This document shows positions 10,228 to 22,587 of a stretch of DNA of 64,000 nucleotides, piece after piece. The notes below the pieces were generated by a model, which worked only from the letters and a program-made list of their open reading frames with translations, did no database searches and was not told where the DNA came from. Both the position numbers and the translations under genes were made by a program. The stretch comes from Geosiphon pyriformis (Eukaryota; Glomeromycota; Glomeromycetes; Archaeosporales; Geosiphonaceae), in contig JAAOMT010000659.1 of assembly GCA_016748015.1 (NCBI GenBank), forward strand, positions 242,549 through 306,548. Direction: 5' to 3'. Numbering within the stretch: the first letter of the stretch is position 1; the number at the start of each line of letters is the position of its first letter.

Positions 10228-12007
10228 CTAATTGGTTATTTGGGTTGATTCTATTGTTGTTATTCTGAAATTGATTTTGAAGTGTGAATTGGTTATGTTG
10301 AACCAATCTTCTGGCTGGTACTTGATATTGTTAAGTGGGTTGTATCTAATATTGCTGAATTGGTAAAGATTGCTAATATTGTTGCTGCATTGGTTGTGGA
10401 GCTGGTTGATAATAATTGTTTTGATTTTGGAGTCTTGGTGAATAATAAGTGGATAGTAGAGGTTGGTAATAAGATTGTTGTGGTGAAAAATAACGTTGAT
10501 TACTCTTATTTTGTTGGTCTCTTTGCAATTTTTTGCAATCTTGTTTCCAATGTCCTGGAATTCCACAATAATAACAATTTTGAGGTTGGTTGTTAGATGG
10601 TGATCCAAAGTTGTTTTGATTGCGTCATTGTGGGGGTTGATATTTTTGTGGTTGTTGCTGCTGTTGTTGTTGGTTTGTAAAATAGCTTTCAACTTTCTTT
10701 GTGAGTTGGTCTATTTTCTCTTCAGCTGCTGAGCTGGTTTCTCCAATTGCAAGGTTTACAAGCTTGGTGTGATTTGCTTCTTCCATTGCCATTTTATAGC
10801 TCTTTGCATGTCTAATGGCAGTTGCTAAGTCTGCTGGAGCATGTGGGTGGACTTTCTTAATCAGTTTGTCTTTTAATTCTGCTATAAACTAATCTAGAAT
10901 TTGAGCATCAGAATAGTAGTCATTGGTTTCCAATTGTCAAATTTGTCTGAAAAGTTTGTTGAATCTTCCAAGATAGGTTATAACAGTTTCAGATGTTTCT
11001 TGCTTGATATTGTGAAAATGGTTTCTGAGAGTGATAGAAGTGTTGTTGTTGGTAAATTGTTGTAAGAAAGCATCTTTGAATGCTTGCCAGTTCTCAAATG
11101 GTTCTTTTAAATTTTCAAACCATTCTCTTGCTGTTTCTTGGAGAAAGTATGGAATTGCTTTGAGCATTCTTGCTGCAATCTAACCATTTGCATCTCCTGC
11201 TTTTTGAACTTTGTCGAGCTATTCTTGAAGACTGGTATTATTATCTTCACCCATGAATTCTGGAATCTTTGCAATATAAGCAGTTGCCATTTTCTCTTCA
11301 TTTTCTATGGCTTCTTTTTGTTCTGATTCAGTTTCTTCACTTTCCAAATTTTCTGAATGATCACTTTCATTTTCCTGCAAGTATTCAAGAATATTGGTGC
11401 TTGTTAATATCGGTTCCTGCTGTTGAATAGGATTTCTAAGTGACTGAAAATCTTCTGGTCTGGAGAAATGGTTAAGTAATGAATTTGGTATTTGTGGTCG
11501 AACAAGTAAAATTGGAAATGGTGTAATAAAAAGTGGTAATTTGACACTGGTTCTTTGTTTAGGTGTTTGCAAGTGTTTGGCAGTTGTCTTTGGTAGTATT
11601 GGAGTGTTTAGAGCAGTTTTTGAGTGTTGTTTCACTTTTTGTTTGCTTTTGTTGCCTGTTTCTGTTTCTGATTCAAAGTTAAAAGAGTATTTAGACTGTG
11701 CTGGGTATTTTTTTTCACAATACTTGATAATGTTGTAATTGAGTTCTTGAAAGTAGATGACAAGTGTTTCACTGTTAAGGTCTTTAGTTCCCAATCATGA
11801 ATAGTGTACTAAATTATTGTAGAGATTGCTTCTTACTTCTGAAATGTTGTAATTTCCAAGAAGATAATTGTTGATATGGTTTTTAATATATTGGTAGAGT
11901 GTTCTTTCAACAATTTCAATTCCGTCTGGGATGTTGAATCTCTGCTTGTAATGAGTGTAAATTGACTTATAATACTCTAGAGTTGTTGTGTCTGGTGTGG
12001 TTGCCAC
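10228..12007 (-). pseudogene. Gypsy-1 Gag with CCHC zinc knuckle
   Basis: One reading frame with scattered stops. The N-terminal part (12007-11795) has 'LEYYKSIYTHYKQRFNIP'. An acidic Ser/Glu-rich linker (11794-11219) follows, then the Gag core (11167-10937: 'YFLQETAREWFENL', 'FKDAFLQQFTNN', 'VITYLGRFNKLFRQI'). The zinc knuckle at 10576-10535 reads C-Y-Y-C-G-I-P-G-H-W-K-Q-D-C, an intact CX2CX4HX4C. Gag forms the particle and the knuckle packages RNA. The expected start codon position reads GTG. Stops lie at TGA and TAG where CGA, CAG or TGG fit. Confidence 0.85.
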
Positions 12008-12036
12008 TTTAAAGTTTGTTGTTTGCTGTGTTATTT

Positions 12037-12052
12037 CTGTGGGAGAGCACCA
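12037..12052 (-). other. Gypsy-1 primer binding site
   Basis: Two bases inside the 5' LTR the coding strand reads TGGTGCTCTCCCACAG. It begins with the TGG that pairs with a tRNA CCA end. The other two elements have TGGTGCTCCCTGT(G/A)AGG at the same place, so all three probably use the same or a similar primer. Confidence 0.72.
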
Positions 12053-12054
12053 AA

Positions 12055-12992
12055 TATTACTGGAGGTTTTTGGTCTCTTTTTTTAAATGTTGTAAATGTC
12101 TGTTGGTTGCAAATTCACGTTTTCTAAAAGTAGTTGAACCTCCAATAACTGAATTTATCTTCAAATTATCTTTTATAATTTGAACTTGCTGGGCTTATAA
12201 GTGAAATGGCCAATTCTTTGCCAGTTACTTTATGTAGTTATGTTGTAGTAAATGTCAACTCTTTTCCAGGAATTGCTCATCTGGAAGCTCACTAAAATGT
12301 GTAGTTATTTTGCTGTGAAAGTCATCTCTTTTACAGAAATCTCGTCTGTAAACTACCCTAATAATTATAATAAAAAAATAAAAGAAATGTAAAAGAAAAT
12401 GAATTCTGTCAAGGGGAACGTTTTCTATCCAGACCTGAGTCACTAACAGTTTACTGAAATTGGTAACTAATTAATTTCAAAACGTTAGTTGGGTTTTGGG
12501 GATTTTCCAAGTGCAATAATTAAAGAATTTGGCTTTTTAAATTATTTGGTATTTATTTTTTTTTGTGTGTGTAAGAATGGTTCTAAGTGATAAATCTAAA
12601 GTAAGATACATTTTCTTGAAAAAAAAAGCTCTTCTTTTATACAACTTGTTGTAGTACTAGTCTATAAACTTGCACTTTTTCTTTTTGCTCAAATTTTGGT
12701 AAACTAAAGATACATTTTGATAGACTACAAGTTATTTTGCTGAACTATTGATTAATTTGAGTGAACTATTCATAATTTCGGCAAATTTTTGAATGTTACA
12801 AAGTTCAGAGTATTGTGTAATTTGATCATTTTACTTTTTGTTATACTAATTGGATTATTTAATTGAATCATGATATGTGATAATTGATTAAATAATAAAT
12901 GATAATTTGAAATGATATTAATATATTAATTAATTATAGGAATTATAAGGGTAATTTTATGCTAATTAATAGCTAAAATTCTACTGGTAACA
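12055..12992 (-). repeat. Gypsy-1 5' LTR
   Basis: A 938-bp copy of 3148-4099. It is next to the PBS, so it is the 5' LTR of this minus-strand element and should hold the promoter. It ends TAACA at 12992, followed by the target duplication ATGC. Confidence 0.93.
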
Positions 12993-14045
12993 ATGCTAAT
13001 AAGCTGGCTAATTTAGCTTTGTATTTGAATTTAGTGCTTCTTGTTTTGGTCAAAAAAAAATTTATTAAGACTAGTAAGATGGTGATATCTGAGAATATTT
13101 GGTATTTTATTTGTAGAGTTTTTAAGACTGTCTATTATGCTTATTAAGAAGTTGGGTCTGAATTTAATGTTGTTAATAAAAACATAATTGGAAATATGGA
13201 TTGGATTCAGATCTTTTCTGTTTGATACTTTGACTTTCATATATTAGCTGGTTTTACTAATAAATCTATTGTTTGTTTATAATCATATTTTATGAAGACT
13301 TTATACTGCTATTTACTGGTCACTGTTCAAAAGCATTTGTATAATTAGAAGTATCTTAGTGTATCATGTTTTTATTGTGAAAAAATAAAGAGTTTTAATT
13401 ATTTTTTTACATATCTGATAAATTCTGTTGCTTATAAAGATCTACTTTAGTCATATTTGGCTCAGTGAAATACTATGTTAAGCTTGAACTTGCTATTATT
13501 TTATGTTTTATAAATGCTTTCTTTGTGTGTTTCTAATGTTACTGTATATATTGCTTTGTGTAAAAATTTTGTGTTCAAGAAATAGTACTCAAAGACTGTA
13601 TTTGTTTTTAATAATGTTAAGATTGCTAATGCTAAAGTTGTCAACTTTGTGTAAAGCTTAAAGTTGGCTCATTAGACTGAAATTTGGATAGTAAAAGTTA
13701 AGTATAAAGCATTTATGGAGAAACAAGATTTAGTTGTATATGGTAGTTTGGTGTTTTTTGAGATCTATAATCTGTTAACTTTACTTTCTAATAGTATTGT
13801 TAAGTTGCTTAAAATTGTTAAAACATTTGGTATTAGCTTTGGCTTTTATAAGCTTTATTGTTTTTTTTTTAGTACTAATAATATAGTGTCTGTTAAAATA
13901 GATTTATAGTGTTGTTCTGATTGGCCTAAATAACTGGTTATATATAAAAAATACATGATTTATACTTAGTTTAGATTACTTAGTTTGATATATTATACTA
14001 AGTGATATTTGGATTTTACTCATTAAGCATAATAAAAAAAAACAA
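12993..14045 (+). pseudogene. LINE-A ORF2 C-terminus and 3' UTR
   Basis: Resumes LINE-A exactly at the Gypsy-1 target site. 'NANKLANLAL' matches 'NEWANKLAK' of the intact LINE copy, and then 'FICRVFKTVYYAY' matches 'FVRDVFRSVHCAHW'. 13715-13909 encodes the very end ('KIVKTFGISFGFYKLYCFFF' in words: FGISFGF, SVKIDL). The 3' UTR ('gattggcctaaataactgg', 13920-13938) and tail ('cattaagcataataaaa', near 14030) align with the other copies. Many stops. Confidence 0.82.
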
Positions 14046-14329
14046 TAAAAAAATATAAATAAAGAAATTACCAAAAATTTAAAAATAAAAACAAATAAAA
14101 CTAATAAGTTTAATTTAAATAATAATATTTAAAAAAATCTAAAAAACAAACTTCATATAAAACAATTTTATATTGTTTTTAAAAACCAATTTTAAATTAA
14201 TAAAACTACATATAAATTAAAAAACAGTTTTAATATAAGCCAATTTAATTTTAAAAAACACTAAGCACCAAAATAAATATTATTTACTTAAAAATTTTTT
14301 AATAATTAATTCACAGATTGGATATCACT
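14046..14329. other. AT-rich spacer between LINE-A and LINE-B
   Basis: Almost pure A/T with long A runs; no frame or family signature is visible. It may be genomic target sequence or the worn 5' end of LINE-B. Confidence 0.5.
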
Positions 14330-16436
14330 TGGTTTAAATAATCAACAAATGATAAAATAAATTTTTTTTTCTTGTCAATCCCCTGGCCATAACAAAAACA
14401 AAAAATAATTTTGAAGTTTTAGCTTTTTTTTTTCCTTTTTCCTCTGTTACTTTAGTTATTTCTTTAAACACACTTAATTTTGTTACAATAAAACCAGCAA
14501 ATGTAGTCATTGGTGTTTCTGGCTCTAATTTGACTGGTTTAAGAACCTGTCTAAGTGCCAAAAAGAAATGTGTGGACAATGTTTACTCTTATGGTGCATC
14601 TTATAAGAAGCCTAAAAAGCCTGTTACCAGTAGTATTATTGACATGTCTGTTGGTCTATTGAACTTGGCAAATATTAGTGGTAATAATGGCAAATCTGTG
14701 GTGTCCTGGAAAAGCAAAGTGGGCAGCATTGAAGGTAGTATTAGTGATCTTTCTGATTTAAAAAATATGAAAAACATGGTTGCAAAAGAAACAAGTTACA
14801 CGAATTCAGACAATTCTATTGGAAATAAAAACATGGGCGAGACTACTTCAAGGAAAACTTAAACTCGAACCTATATGTTGGACCATCCACCAAAAGCTCT
14901 CTTGTTTGACAATATGAGTAACAATGGCAATGTTTTAGAGCTTTTTTCTTCTAAGTTTATGGGTTCTAATTAGCTGCCATATGTCAAGTCACATGGTCTG
15001 AATAAAAAGAGTTTTGAGCCAGTAAAATTGTTTGTATTAAATATTAAGCTTTTAGCTATTCTAGGAAAATCTGTTAGTGACAAATTGGTTTCAATAAAAA
15101 AAATCTTTTATTAAGTTGATGGTTTTGGGGGAGTCTCTGCTTCTTCAAAATTTCCAGGAATTATTAGATTATTATTTACTTCAGAATTGAGCTTGAATAA
15201 GGCTAAGGAAATGGCAATCTGTAAAAAAATTTTGGTAAACAATAATGTTAGGAAGCCAAGCAGTTATTCAGATCAGGAAATAGTTGTCAAAAAAATTCCA
15301 GTTGATCTTTCCAAATCAGCTGTGAAATCTGTTTTTTTCAAATTTGGCAAGATTGTATCAATTAGGATACAATTGATTAGTCTGTAGCAAAAAGCATTGG
15401 TTAAATATGAATCATCTAAGATAGCTGATTTGGTTGCAGCTAAATGGTCTGTCTTCATAAAAAAGGATTCTGTTCATGTGGCAAAAGCCATTAATGATAA
15501 ACAAACATGAGTTTCCAGAGATCAACATTGGGCTTTATTGTATATACTTCCAGTTGGCATTATTGCTTATGATTTGTTAGGTTTATTGAATTCTTATGAT
15601 GGAAAAACTTGTTTTATTGGCTGTAATTCTGGTTTATATGTTTGTGATAAATGTGTAATTATCTGTTTTGATAATGAAGCATTCAAATTGGCTGCTATTA
15701 ATTCTGTTCTAGTTTATAAAAGTGTAAATTTGCACTAAACTGGTCTTTTTTGGCTTGTTGTGCCAAGTGTAAACAATTTGGTCATATTTTTAATGTGTGT
15801 TTGGTTGGTGGGGATTCTGAAGTTTGTCATAAGCAGGTGATATCTTCTTAGAATCAGGTCTGTCTAGCTAATATTTATAAGAGAAAGCAGACTCCGATTG
15901 CCCACCCAGTATTTTTTAGTGGAAAAACTTGGGCTTAAATTGCAGGTGGCTCTCTTTTTTGTGTGGCTTTGTCAGTTTCTTTTAGTGGTGGTTCAGTTTT
16001 AAGTGTAAAATCTTTAGTAATGGCTTTCAACTCTCTTAATGATTCTGGTTTGGCTGACCATATGGCTTCTTTGGAGTGCTCCATAGAGCTTTTGTTGGAT
16101 CAGGTTTCTGAGATTTTAAGGAAATTGAGCTTTGTGGAATTGGTGCTAATATTATCCCCATCTTGTGTCCTCCCCCCTATTGTTGCCTCTCTTTTGAACT
16201 TGGCTTTGAATTTGGATATGACTGTAAATAGCGTGGTGGTGCCTTCTTTTTTTTCTCCTCCAGTGGTTAGAAATGCTACTCCTGAACTAAGTTTGAGCAG
16301 CTCAAAGGTTCTTACCACCAAGGTAGGTGGTTTGAAATTAAAGATAATGGCTCTGGAAGTTTCAGTTGGTTTGGTATTGGCAAGATTGGACTTTTTGTGT
16401 TCTAGTTTGAGTTTGTTAGCTTTTTCTCCATCTTAA
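14330..16436 (+). pseudogene. LINE-B ORF1 (RRM-like domain plus CCHC knuckle)
   Basis: ORF1 of the non-LTR element. A basic N-terminus (14530-: TCLSAKKKCVDNVYS) is followed by an RRM-like fold at about 15274-15500 ('IVVKKIPVDLSKSAVKSVF', then 'FGKIVSIRIQLI' and 'KALVKYESSKIADLVAAKW', the usual RNP2/RNP1 places). A zinc knuckle at 15759-15800 reads C-A-K-C-K-Q-F-G-H-I-F-N-V-C, intact CX2CX4HX4C. A Leu/Ser-rich C-terminal part (15963-16436) ends just before ORF2. Such proteins bind LINE RNA. The frame shifts near 15735 and is broken by stops. Confidence 0.78.
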
Positions 16437-18155
16437 TGATTAATTTAATTTGGAATATTACTACATGCAATGTTAAAGGAATAAACAATCCTGCAAAGCA
16501 GGATGATATAATTTGTTGGCATAAGAAAATGAACAATCTGATTTCCATTGTTACAGAGACTAAATTAAAAGATAAGATCTATCCATAGATTATGAACAAG
16601 TTTGATAGTGTTCATGTCTTTACTTTTGGGATAGATTCTGGTTACCTGGATTCAAACATTGCTATTATTATGGACATTTTTTTGGCTTGTTATGTATGTA
16701 AAGTTTTTAAGGTGCCTGGTTGGATCCTTTCTGTCAAGTTGCTTTTTAAAAATAAACTTTCTGTGTCAATTTTGGGGCTATATGCTGGTGCTTTTTTGTT
16801 AGTTTGGTTTTCTCAGGCTGGTAACATCAATTCTCTTATTGCAAAGGCTGTAAATGAGTCTTCTTTTGTCATTCTTGGCAGTAACTCCAATAAGAATAAA
16901 TCTCATAAATGTGCTAGTTTCAAGAAGTGCTTTGATTTGGGTCTGGTCAACTCTTTGGCTGGGAGCTCATTTGCTAAGATACCTACATAGTGCAATTTTT
17001 GTGGAGTTGTTAAAATGATTAATTATGTGTTAATTTTCTCAAATTTGGTCAATGCAATGGTGGATTACAATATGGTTAGTGTTGTGGATTATTTTGATAT
17101 TGATCACTATTTCTGTGGATCTGGGTGGTTTGTTGGATGTTCAGCTGTCTTCACTATACAAGCAGGCAAACAAGAATTGTTGGAAGTTTGATGTTAAAAG
17201 TGCTAATGCAAGGAAGTAGTGTGAATTTAAGAATATCACAGCTGCTAATGCTGTTATGTTTTTAAGTATATTTGTGGTGGCTGAGAGGTCTTTGAATCTG
17301 AATGCAATGTAAGACATTGTTCATAGGGTTATGATTTTTTCAGCCAATAGAACATTTAAGAGAAAATAGTTTAAAGGTTATGACAGTATTTTTACCAAGA
17401 TGTTTTCTAAGTTTCATAAACTGGAGTTGCTGGTGTCCAGACTGGTGAAAGCTTTTTTTTGGTTTCGAGTGAGGATTTTGCTTCATTGCTGGATACATAA
17501 AACAAACTTGACTCTAGTAGTACAGCAAAAGTGAAGTCTCTTTTTCTTTCAGATTCTACTTTTAATACTATTTGTTCTGGGTTGGCAAAAATAAGAAAGT
17601 TTTACCATTCTTCCAAGTTGCTGGAATTCAAGTGCACTGAAAAATCTCACATTAAGCAGGCCATTACCAGTAGAATAGAAAGTTTTAAATTGGATAAGGG
17701 TTGTATCATCAGAAATGTGTTGGAGTGTTTTTTTTGTAAGGTAGTATTAGATTTTTTAGTTGTAAGTAATGAGTTGGTTTTGGAACCTGATTTGGTTAAG
17801 TTTAAAGTAGATAAGATTATGGAGAGATGGACTAAAAAATGTGAGGTGGTGTTCAATATTTCTGATGATTGGACTCACCAATATTAGTCTTTGAATTATG
17901 TTTTTAATAGTGTGTTTTCCAGTGTAATATATCTGATTGGTTCTAATGAATTGTTCTGGCATTTCTAATGAATTGTGAAAACACTGTGACAACTCAGTTT
18001 TGGATATGTTTTTTGTGTTCTTGAATCTGTGTCTGACTTGTAAATCAGTACCTGGGTCTTGGAGGAAAGCTTGGGTTTTAATGATTCCTAAGCCATATGA
18101 ATAGGAGGATGTTCTTACAAATACCTATTCTATTGTTTTAATTGAAACAGCTTGC
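16437..18155 (+). pseudogene. LINE-B ORF2 part 1: endonuclease and start of RT
   Basis: Begins one codon after ORF1 with 'MINLIWNITTCNVKGINNP', the start of an AP-endonuclease (EEP) domain. 'ISIVTETKLKDKIYP' holds the catalytic Glu. 'FVILGSNSNKNKSHKCASF' stands where G-D-F-N is expected, so the catalytic Asp is lost, and 'FDIDHYF' is the D-H box near 17098. A linker (17531-17887) leads to RT motifs near 18060 ('SWRKAWVLMIPKPYE' in + frames). It stops at 18155, the Gypsy-2 insertion point. The endonuclease nicks target DNA to prime reverse transcription. Confidence 0.8.
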
Positions 18156-19025
18156 TGTTACAGATAATTATTTGGGGTCTCAATTCAAATAACAAACTCA
18201 TAACTTGGTGCTTAATAACTAATCTGATAGATAATGGTGGTAATATTGGTACATTGTTTTTATCTGAAGATTTTGATTGAGTCCTTTGTATAATAGACAG
18301 AGATTCAATATTGTCTTTCCAGTAGCTTTCTGGAATTGCAATTCAGTCAAATTTTTTTCTCAGCATAGTGGCCAGTAATCTGGCAGAGATGCCCTTCTGG
18401 TAAGCTAACCATTAATATATATAATGCTTATACTCTTCTTTTGGGGTCTTTTACCAGGCTATTCTTGACGTCAATAACTCAGTGCTTAATCTTCAATCAA
18501 TTAGTAACTCCAAAAAAAATAACAAAATAAAATAAAAGAAAAATAAAAAAAATAAGAAAACAATTAAAAACAATTGCAAATTAGTATTCCATCAATAGCC
18601 ATGATCAAAAACTATTGTTCCAGTGTGGTTAAATACCAATTACTATCAACATAAAGTGTTGATAGTGGAGAGTGGATTGAAATAGTGAATAATTATTTAT
18701 TAATATTTGTGAATTTAGAAGATTGTTTAGAGTAAATCTAAACTAGAAGGTCTGTTTTTTCTACTTCTAATGCTACTACTATATATACATAATTGAAATT
18801 CCTCAATTCCTTGATTCTTTACATCAGAAATTTTGGAATTCCTGGAATCCTGCAATTTTTTTTAAGAGGAATTCTGGAATCCTGCAATTTTTTGTACGAG
18901 AATCCTGAAATTCTTGGAATCCTGCAATTTCTCTTGAGAGGAATCCTGGAATTCCACATTTACTATGGCTACTTTTGATTGGCTAATTTATATACTAATA
19001 TCTTTCCTATATTTTATGAGTAACA
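18156..19025 (-). repeat. Gypsy-2 3' LTR
   Basis: 870-bp LTR (TGTTAC...TAACA), partner of 36006-36870. It contains an internal run of imperfect 'ggaatcctgcaatttc' units at about 18830-18955, also present at 36660-36800, so this small repeat belongs to the family. Confidence 0.93.
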
Positions 19026-19040
19026 TTATTTCCTTCTTTT
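19026..19040 (-). other. Gypsy-2 polypurine tract
   Basis: The coding strand reads AAAAGAAGGAAATAA directly before the 3' LTR, preceded by GAGCTCAAT. This is the same arrangement as in Gypsy-1 and Gypsy-3. Confidence 0.72.
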
Positions 19041-19730
19041 AATATTGAGCTCCATTGAAATCTCCTAAATCTCTTAGTTCTAATTCTCTATTTTTGAATA
19101 GTTTTTGAATTTTTTTTCCGAGAATTATTTGTGTTATCTTGTCCTGTAATTCTTCAAATTGAGCATTGGTTATTTTTCTCATTTGGTTGACAATAACAGT
19201 GTTCATTTCAGTGTTGAGTAAGATTTCTGGCCAATTTTGAAATCCAGTATATAGCTGATAAATGGCTCTTGCTTGTATGGTTAAATTGTTTTTCCCCACA
19301 AATTGTTCCAGTTGTTGTAGTATTTTTGTGTCAAATAATCATTTTGTTTTATCCATGTATAGATTCTGGATGTTTACGTGTTGTCCCAAGTAAAAGTAAC
19401 AAAAGTTTCTTGGAAATTGTTGTATTCACCAATTCCAGATTTCTATAATTAACTCTTAATATTAGATGATTTTGGGTTGTGTTTCTATCACCAGTTTCAC
19501 TTTTGCCATTATTTTGTTAACAGTGTTTTCTGTTTTTCTCTGTACTTTATCCCATGGTCTTTTTTTAGTGTTTATATATCTGATAGTTTGTCGATTGATT
19601 GCGATCTCTATTTTTTGTTGTTGGATTAATTGAAAGAGTTGTTGTGTTAATGAGTGAATGTTGTTAGTAATTTTCATTTTTCTGATGTCTTCTGTTGCAT
19701 CTATCATATCTTTATATACTTTTTCTATTG
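19041..19730 (-). pseudogene. Gypsy-2 extra 3' ORF (ORF3)
   Basis: Two readable blocks, 19707-19462 (MIDATEDIRKMKITNNIHSL...) and 19299-19039 (TIQARAIYQLYTGF, KITNAQFEELQDKITQIIL, DLGDFNGAQY). The second aligns with Gypsy-1 ORF3: the RA..xLYxxF word, then T..(K/Q)F..(L/F).D.IT.IIL, then a word ending near the polypurine tract. It has no membrane segment. Frame broken; function unknown. Confidence 0.6.
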
Positions 19731-19734
19731 TTTA

Positions 19735-20900
19735 ATTTTACATGTTTGGTCCAATGATTATGATTGGTTTCAGATCTCGTGGAATTTTATCTGGTTGGAC
19801 TAGTATTCTCTGTATTCCTAATTGTGGAATATTACTGATAGACAGTAACACTATATGATGATATGGTTTCAGTTGATTACCATGTGCTGCTTTGGTTAAG
19901 ATTTTGTTGTCCCATCTTAGTTTATAAGCTCTATTTCCAAGAATTTCTTCTATGTGAAATGGTCTATCCCATTTGGGGTCAAATTTTCTATTCCATTGAT
20001 TTTCTGCTTTAATATGATGTAAAAGTACTTTGTTTCTAATCTTGAATTCAACTGGTTTATCTGGTAGTTGGTTATCATGTCTTTTTTTTTGTTTCTCTTA
20101 TGACTTTTGGATATTATCAGCTGCTCTTTGTCACTTGTTTTCTAGAGTTTTCATCAAGTTATATGTTCTTTTTAGCAACATTTTCTAAAAATTATCTTCA
20201 GTTATTGGTTCTACTGGATAAGTATTGACTTCTATTTCAACTGGCAATGTTGCTGTTCTACCGTATACTAATTCAAATAGTGTTGCTTGTATAGTGTCTT
20301 GCTTCATTGTCCAATAAGCAAATAATACTGATAGTATGACCAAATCCCATTCATTCTAATTTTCTTGACTGATCTTGATGATTGCTTTACACAATGTTCT
20401 GTTAAATCTTTTAACTAAGCCATTTGTTTGTGGATGGTATGATAATAATAATAGTCATTTGATTCCAAATATCTGACTTAATTCGGCTAATGTTTTATTC
20501 ACAAAGTGAGTTCTTTGATCTGATAATAGTTTTTTTGGACATCCATGTTAACAAATCAAATCTTGATGAACAAATTTGGCAATGGATTTTACATCTACTC
20601 TTTGAATTGCTTTTGCTTTTGGCCATTTTATTAGATAGTTTATGACTACTGCAATGTATTTGTTGCTTCTGTTGATTATTGTTAATGGTCTAACTAGATC
20701 AATTCTAATTTGATTGGTCTTAATGATTCACTTGGTTTTGCTCCTCTTCTTTTCTGACAAGCATCACAATTTTGAACGTATTGGATGATGTCTGGATATA
20801 TTGATGGCCAATAGTATCTCTTTCTGGTTCTTTCTATGGTTGCTTCTTTATGAAAATGTTCTGCTGTTGAATCTGAGTACATGTTAAACAATATTGTCTC
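19735..20900 (-). pseudogene. Gypsy-2 integrase
   Basis: The HHCC module is at 20891-20694 ('AEHFHKEATIERTRKRYYW', C-D-A-C-Q). The core has the first Asp in 'IDLVRPL' near 20695, second Asp in 'LLSDQRTHF' near 20525, and 'HPQTNGLVKRFNRTL' near 20420, where the catalytic Glu (LVERF) is now Lys. The tail (20100-19740) has 'WNRKFDPKWDRPFHIEEIL' and 'KPIIII', like Gypsy-1. Broken by several stops and frameshifts, so inactive. Confidence 0.8.
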
Positions 20901-21239
20901 TTTTTCTGGTTCTGTAATTACTCTGATTGGTTGATTTGGGTTCTTTCTGTTTTTTCAGTAAAGTATATTTTGGTGGTTGATGAAATATTTTGATTGTTGT
21001 TTTATGTTGTTTTGTTCCTTTTGAGATAATTTTTCCTTGAACAATTGGATATTTATATAATGTTGGAGTTGTTGGTATTTTTGTATATTCATCTTTTGTT
21101 ATATTTTTGGGTTGAAATGCTTTTTAGATTTGTCTCATTCATAACAATTTGTTGACATTTCCATTGTTTTTTCCTTTTTTGTAATGTACTGTATAATTAA
21201 ATAGTGAAAATTTTATTTTCTATCTGACATGGTAATTGT

Positions 21240-21837
21240 TTCCAAATTCTTGTTTCTGGATTAAAGTCAATCCTTTGTGATTAGTGTATATATCAAACTT
21301 TTGACTCAAGTATTCTTTTTATTTAATGATGGCCCAATAGATAGCTAAGTGTTTCAGTATTAGAGTTCCATAGTTCTTTTCTGCTGGACTTAAGTTTCTA
21401 CTGGTATAAGCTATTGGATGTTTTCTTCCATCTGGTCCTCTTTGTGATAATATGGCTTCCAATGCTTGGTCTGATGCATCAATAGTAATGATAAATGATT
21501 TGTTGTGATCTGGATACATCAATACTGGAGCTTGAATAAGTTTTCTTCTTAATATGTCGAAAGCTTTTTGTTGAGTTTCTGTCCATTTATACTTTATATT
21601 CTTTGTTTGGAGTTGATGTAGTGGTTGAGCTATTTTGGAAAAGTCTTTGATAAAGTGGCAGTAGTATCCATCAAATCCCAAGAATGCTCTTAATTCTGTG
21701 AGATTATTTGGTACTGGAAAGTTCTTGACAATTTCAATTTTGTCTGGATCCATTTTAATTCCATCTTTGCTTACAACATGTTCCAAGAACTTGAGTTCTG
21801 TTTTTTCAAAAAAACATTTGTTTGCATTTAGTTTCAA
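21240..21837 (-). pseudogene. Gypsy-2 RT connection and RNase H
   Basis: 172 open codons (21837-21319): 'KCFFEKTELKFLEHVVSKDG', 'LRAFLGFDGYYCHFIKDFS', 'WTETQQKAFDILRRKL', then RNase H 'IITIDASDQALEAILSQ' with the first catalytic Asp kept, and 'IAYTSRNLSPAEKNYGTLILKHLAI' where the usual T-E-K-E Glu is lost (now 'LILKHLA'). It then decays near 'DIYTNHKGL', where T-D-H is expected (second Asp changed to Asn). Confidence 0.83.
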
Positions 21838-22587
21838 TCCTGCTTATCTGAGTCTTTCAAACACTTGTTGGAAATGATGTAGATAATTGTCAAATGTTTT
21901 TGAGAACACATTTGTGTTGTCTAAGTAAACAACTACTGATTTTTACAGTAGTTCAGTATAAACAATTTCTATGAGTCATTGGAATGTTGCTGGAGTATTC
22001 ATTAAGCCAAATGGCATGACTTCAAACTCAAAATTTCTCTCTCTTGTAGTAAATGCTGTTTTTTCTTTGTCAGCTAGATTCATGGCTACTTGCCAATAAC
22101 CACTATTTAAATCCAGTGTCAAAAACAATTTATTTTCTCTAAAAGCATCGAATAGTTCTTGGATCTTTGGAGTTGGATAGCTATCACCTTTAGTTACTCC
22201 ATTTAGTTTTTGATAATCTATACAAAAACGGATTTTTCCATTTTTTTTCTATACTAGTATCACTGGTGATGACCATAGATTTATTGATGGCTGAATTAGC
22301 CCATTGTTAAGTATCCAATTGATTTTTTGACAAATGATCTCATGACTAGCTGGTAGTACTCTGTATGCTCTTTGTTTAATTGGCATTATATCTCCAGTCT
22401 TGATCTGATACTGGATGATGTTAATGCAGCCAAATTCATTTTCATTAGCAAAAATGTCATTGAAATTGCTGAGTAATATCTTTAATTGCATTTGTTGAAG
22501 TGGGTCTAAATTTTCTATGTTTATCTGTTCCAATTGTTCTGGTTGGAGCAGATAATATTCACTTTGTCCATAGATGGTTTGTAATAT
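21838..22587 (-). pseudogene. Gypsy-2 reverse transcriptase (downstream of the Gypsy-3 insertion)
   Basis: Starts right at the Gypsy-3 junction: '(I)LQTIYGQSEYYLLQPEQLEQ' is the continuation of 'CRYVDI' at 31233-31290. It contains 'HQIKTGD'-like 'YQIKTGDIMPIKQRAYRV', 'LIQPSINLWSSPVILV', 'FCIDYQKLNG', 'PFGLMNTPATFQ' and the catalytic box Y-L-D-N at about 21930 (Y-L-D-D expected). Stops occur in place of expected Gln/Arg codons. Inactive. Confidence 0.85.

Larger units (their letters stand above)
3148..12992 (-). mobile_element. Gypsy-1: full-length Ty3/gypsy LTR retrotransposon with dUTPase
   Basis: Nearly complete 9.8-kb element on the minus strand, flanked by ATGC at 3144-3147 and 12993-12996 (perfect 4-bp duplication). 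Order in the coding direction: 5' LTR (12055-12992), PBS, Gag with CCHC, protease, Cys-rich domain, dUTPase, RT, RNase H, integrase, extra ORF, polypurine tract, 3' LTR (3148-4099). From Gag to the N-terminal part of RT the preserved blocks are all in one reading frame, suggesting a single Gag-Pol polyprotein. In-frame stops sit mostly where CAG, CAA, CGA or TGG would be expected. It is inserted in LINE-A, whose RNase H resumes at 12993. Confidence 0.93.
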
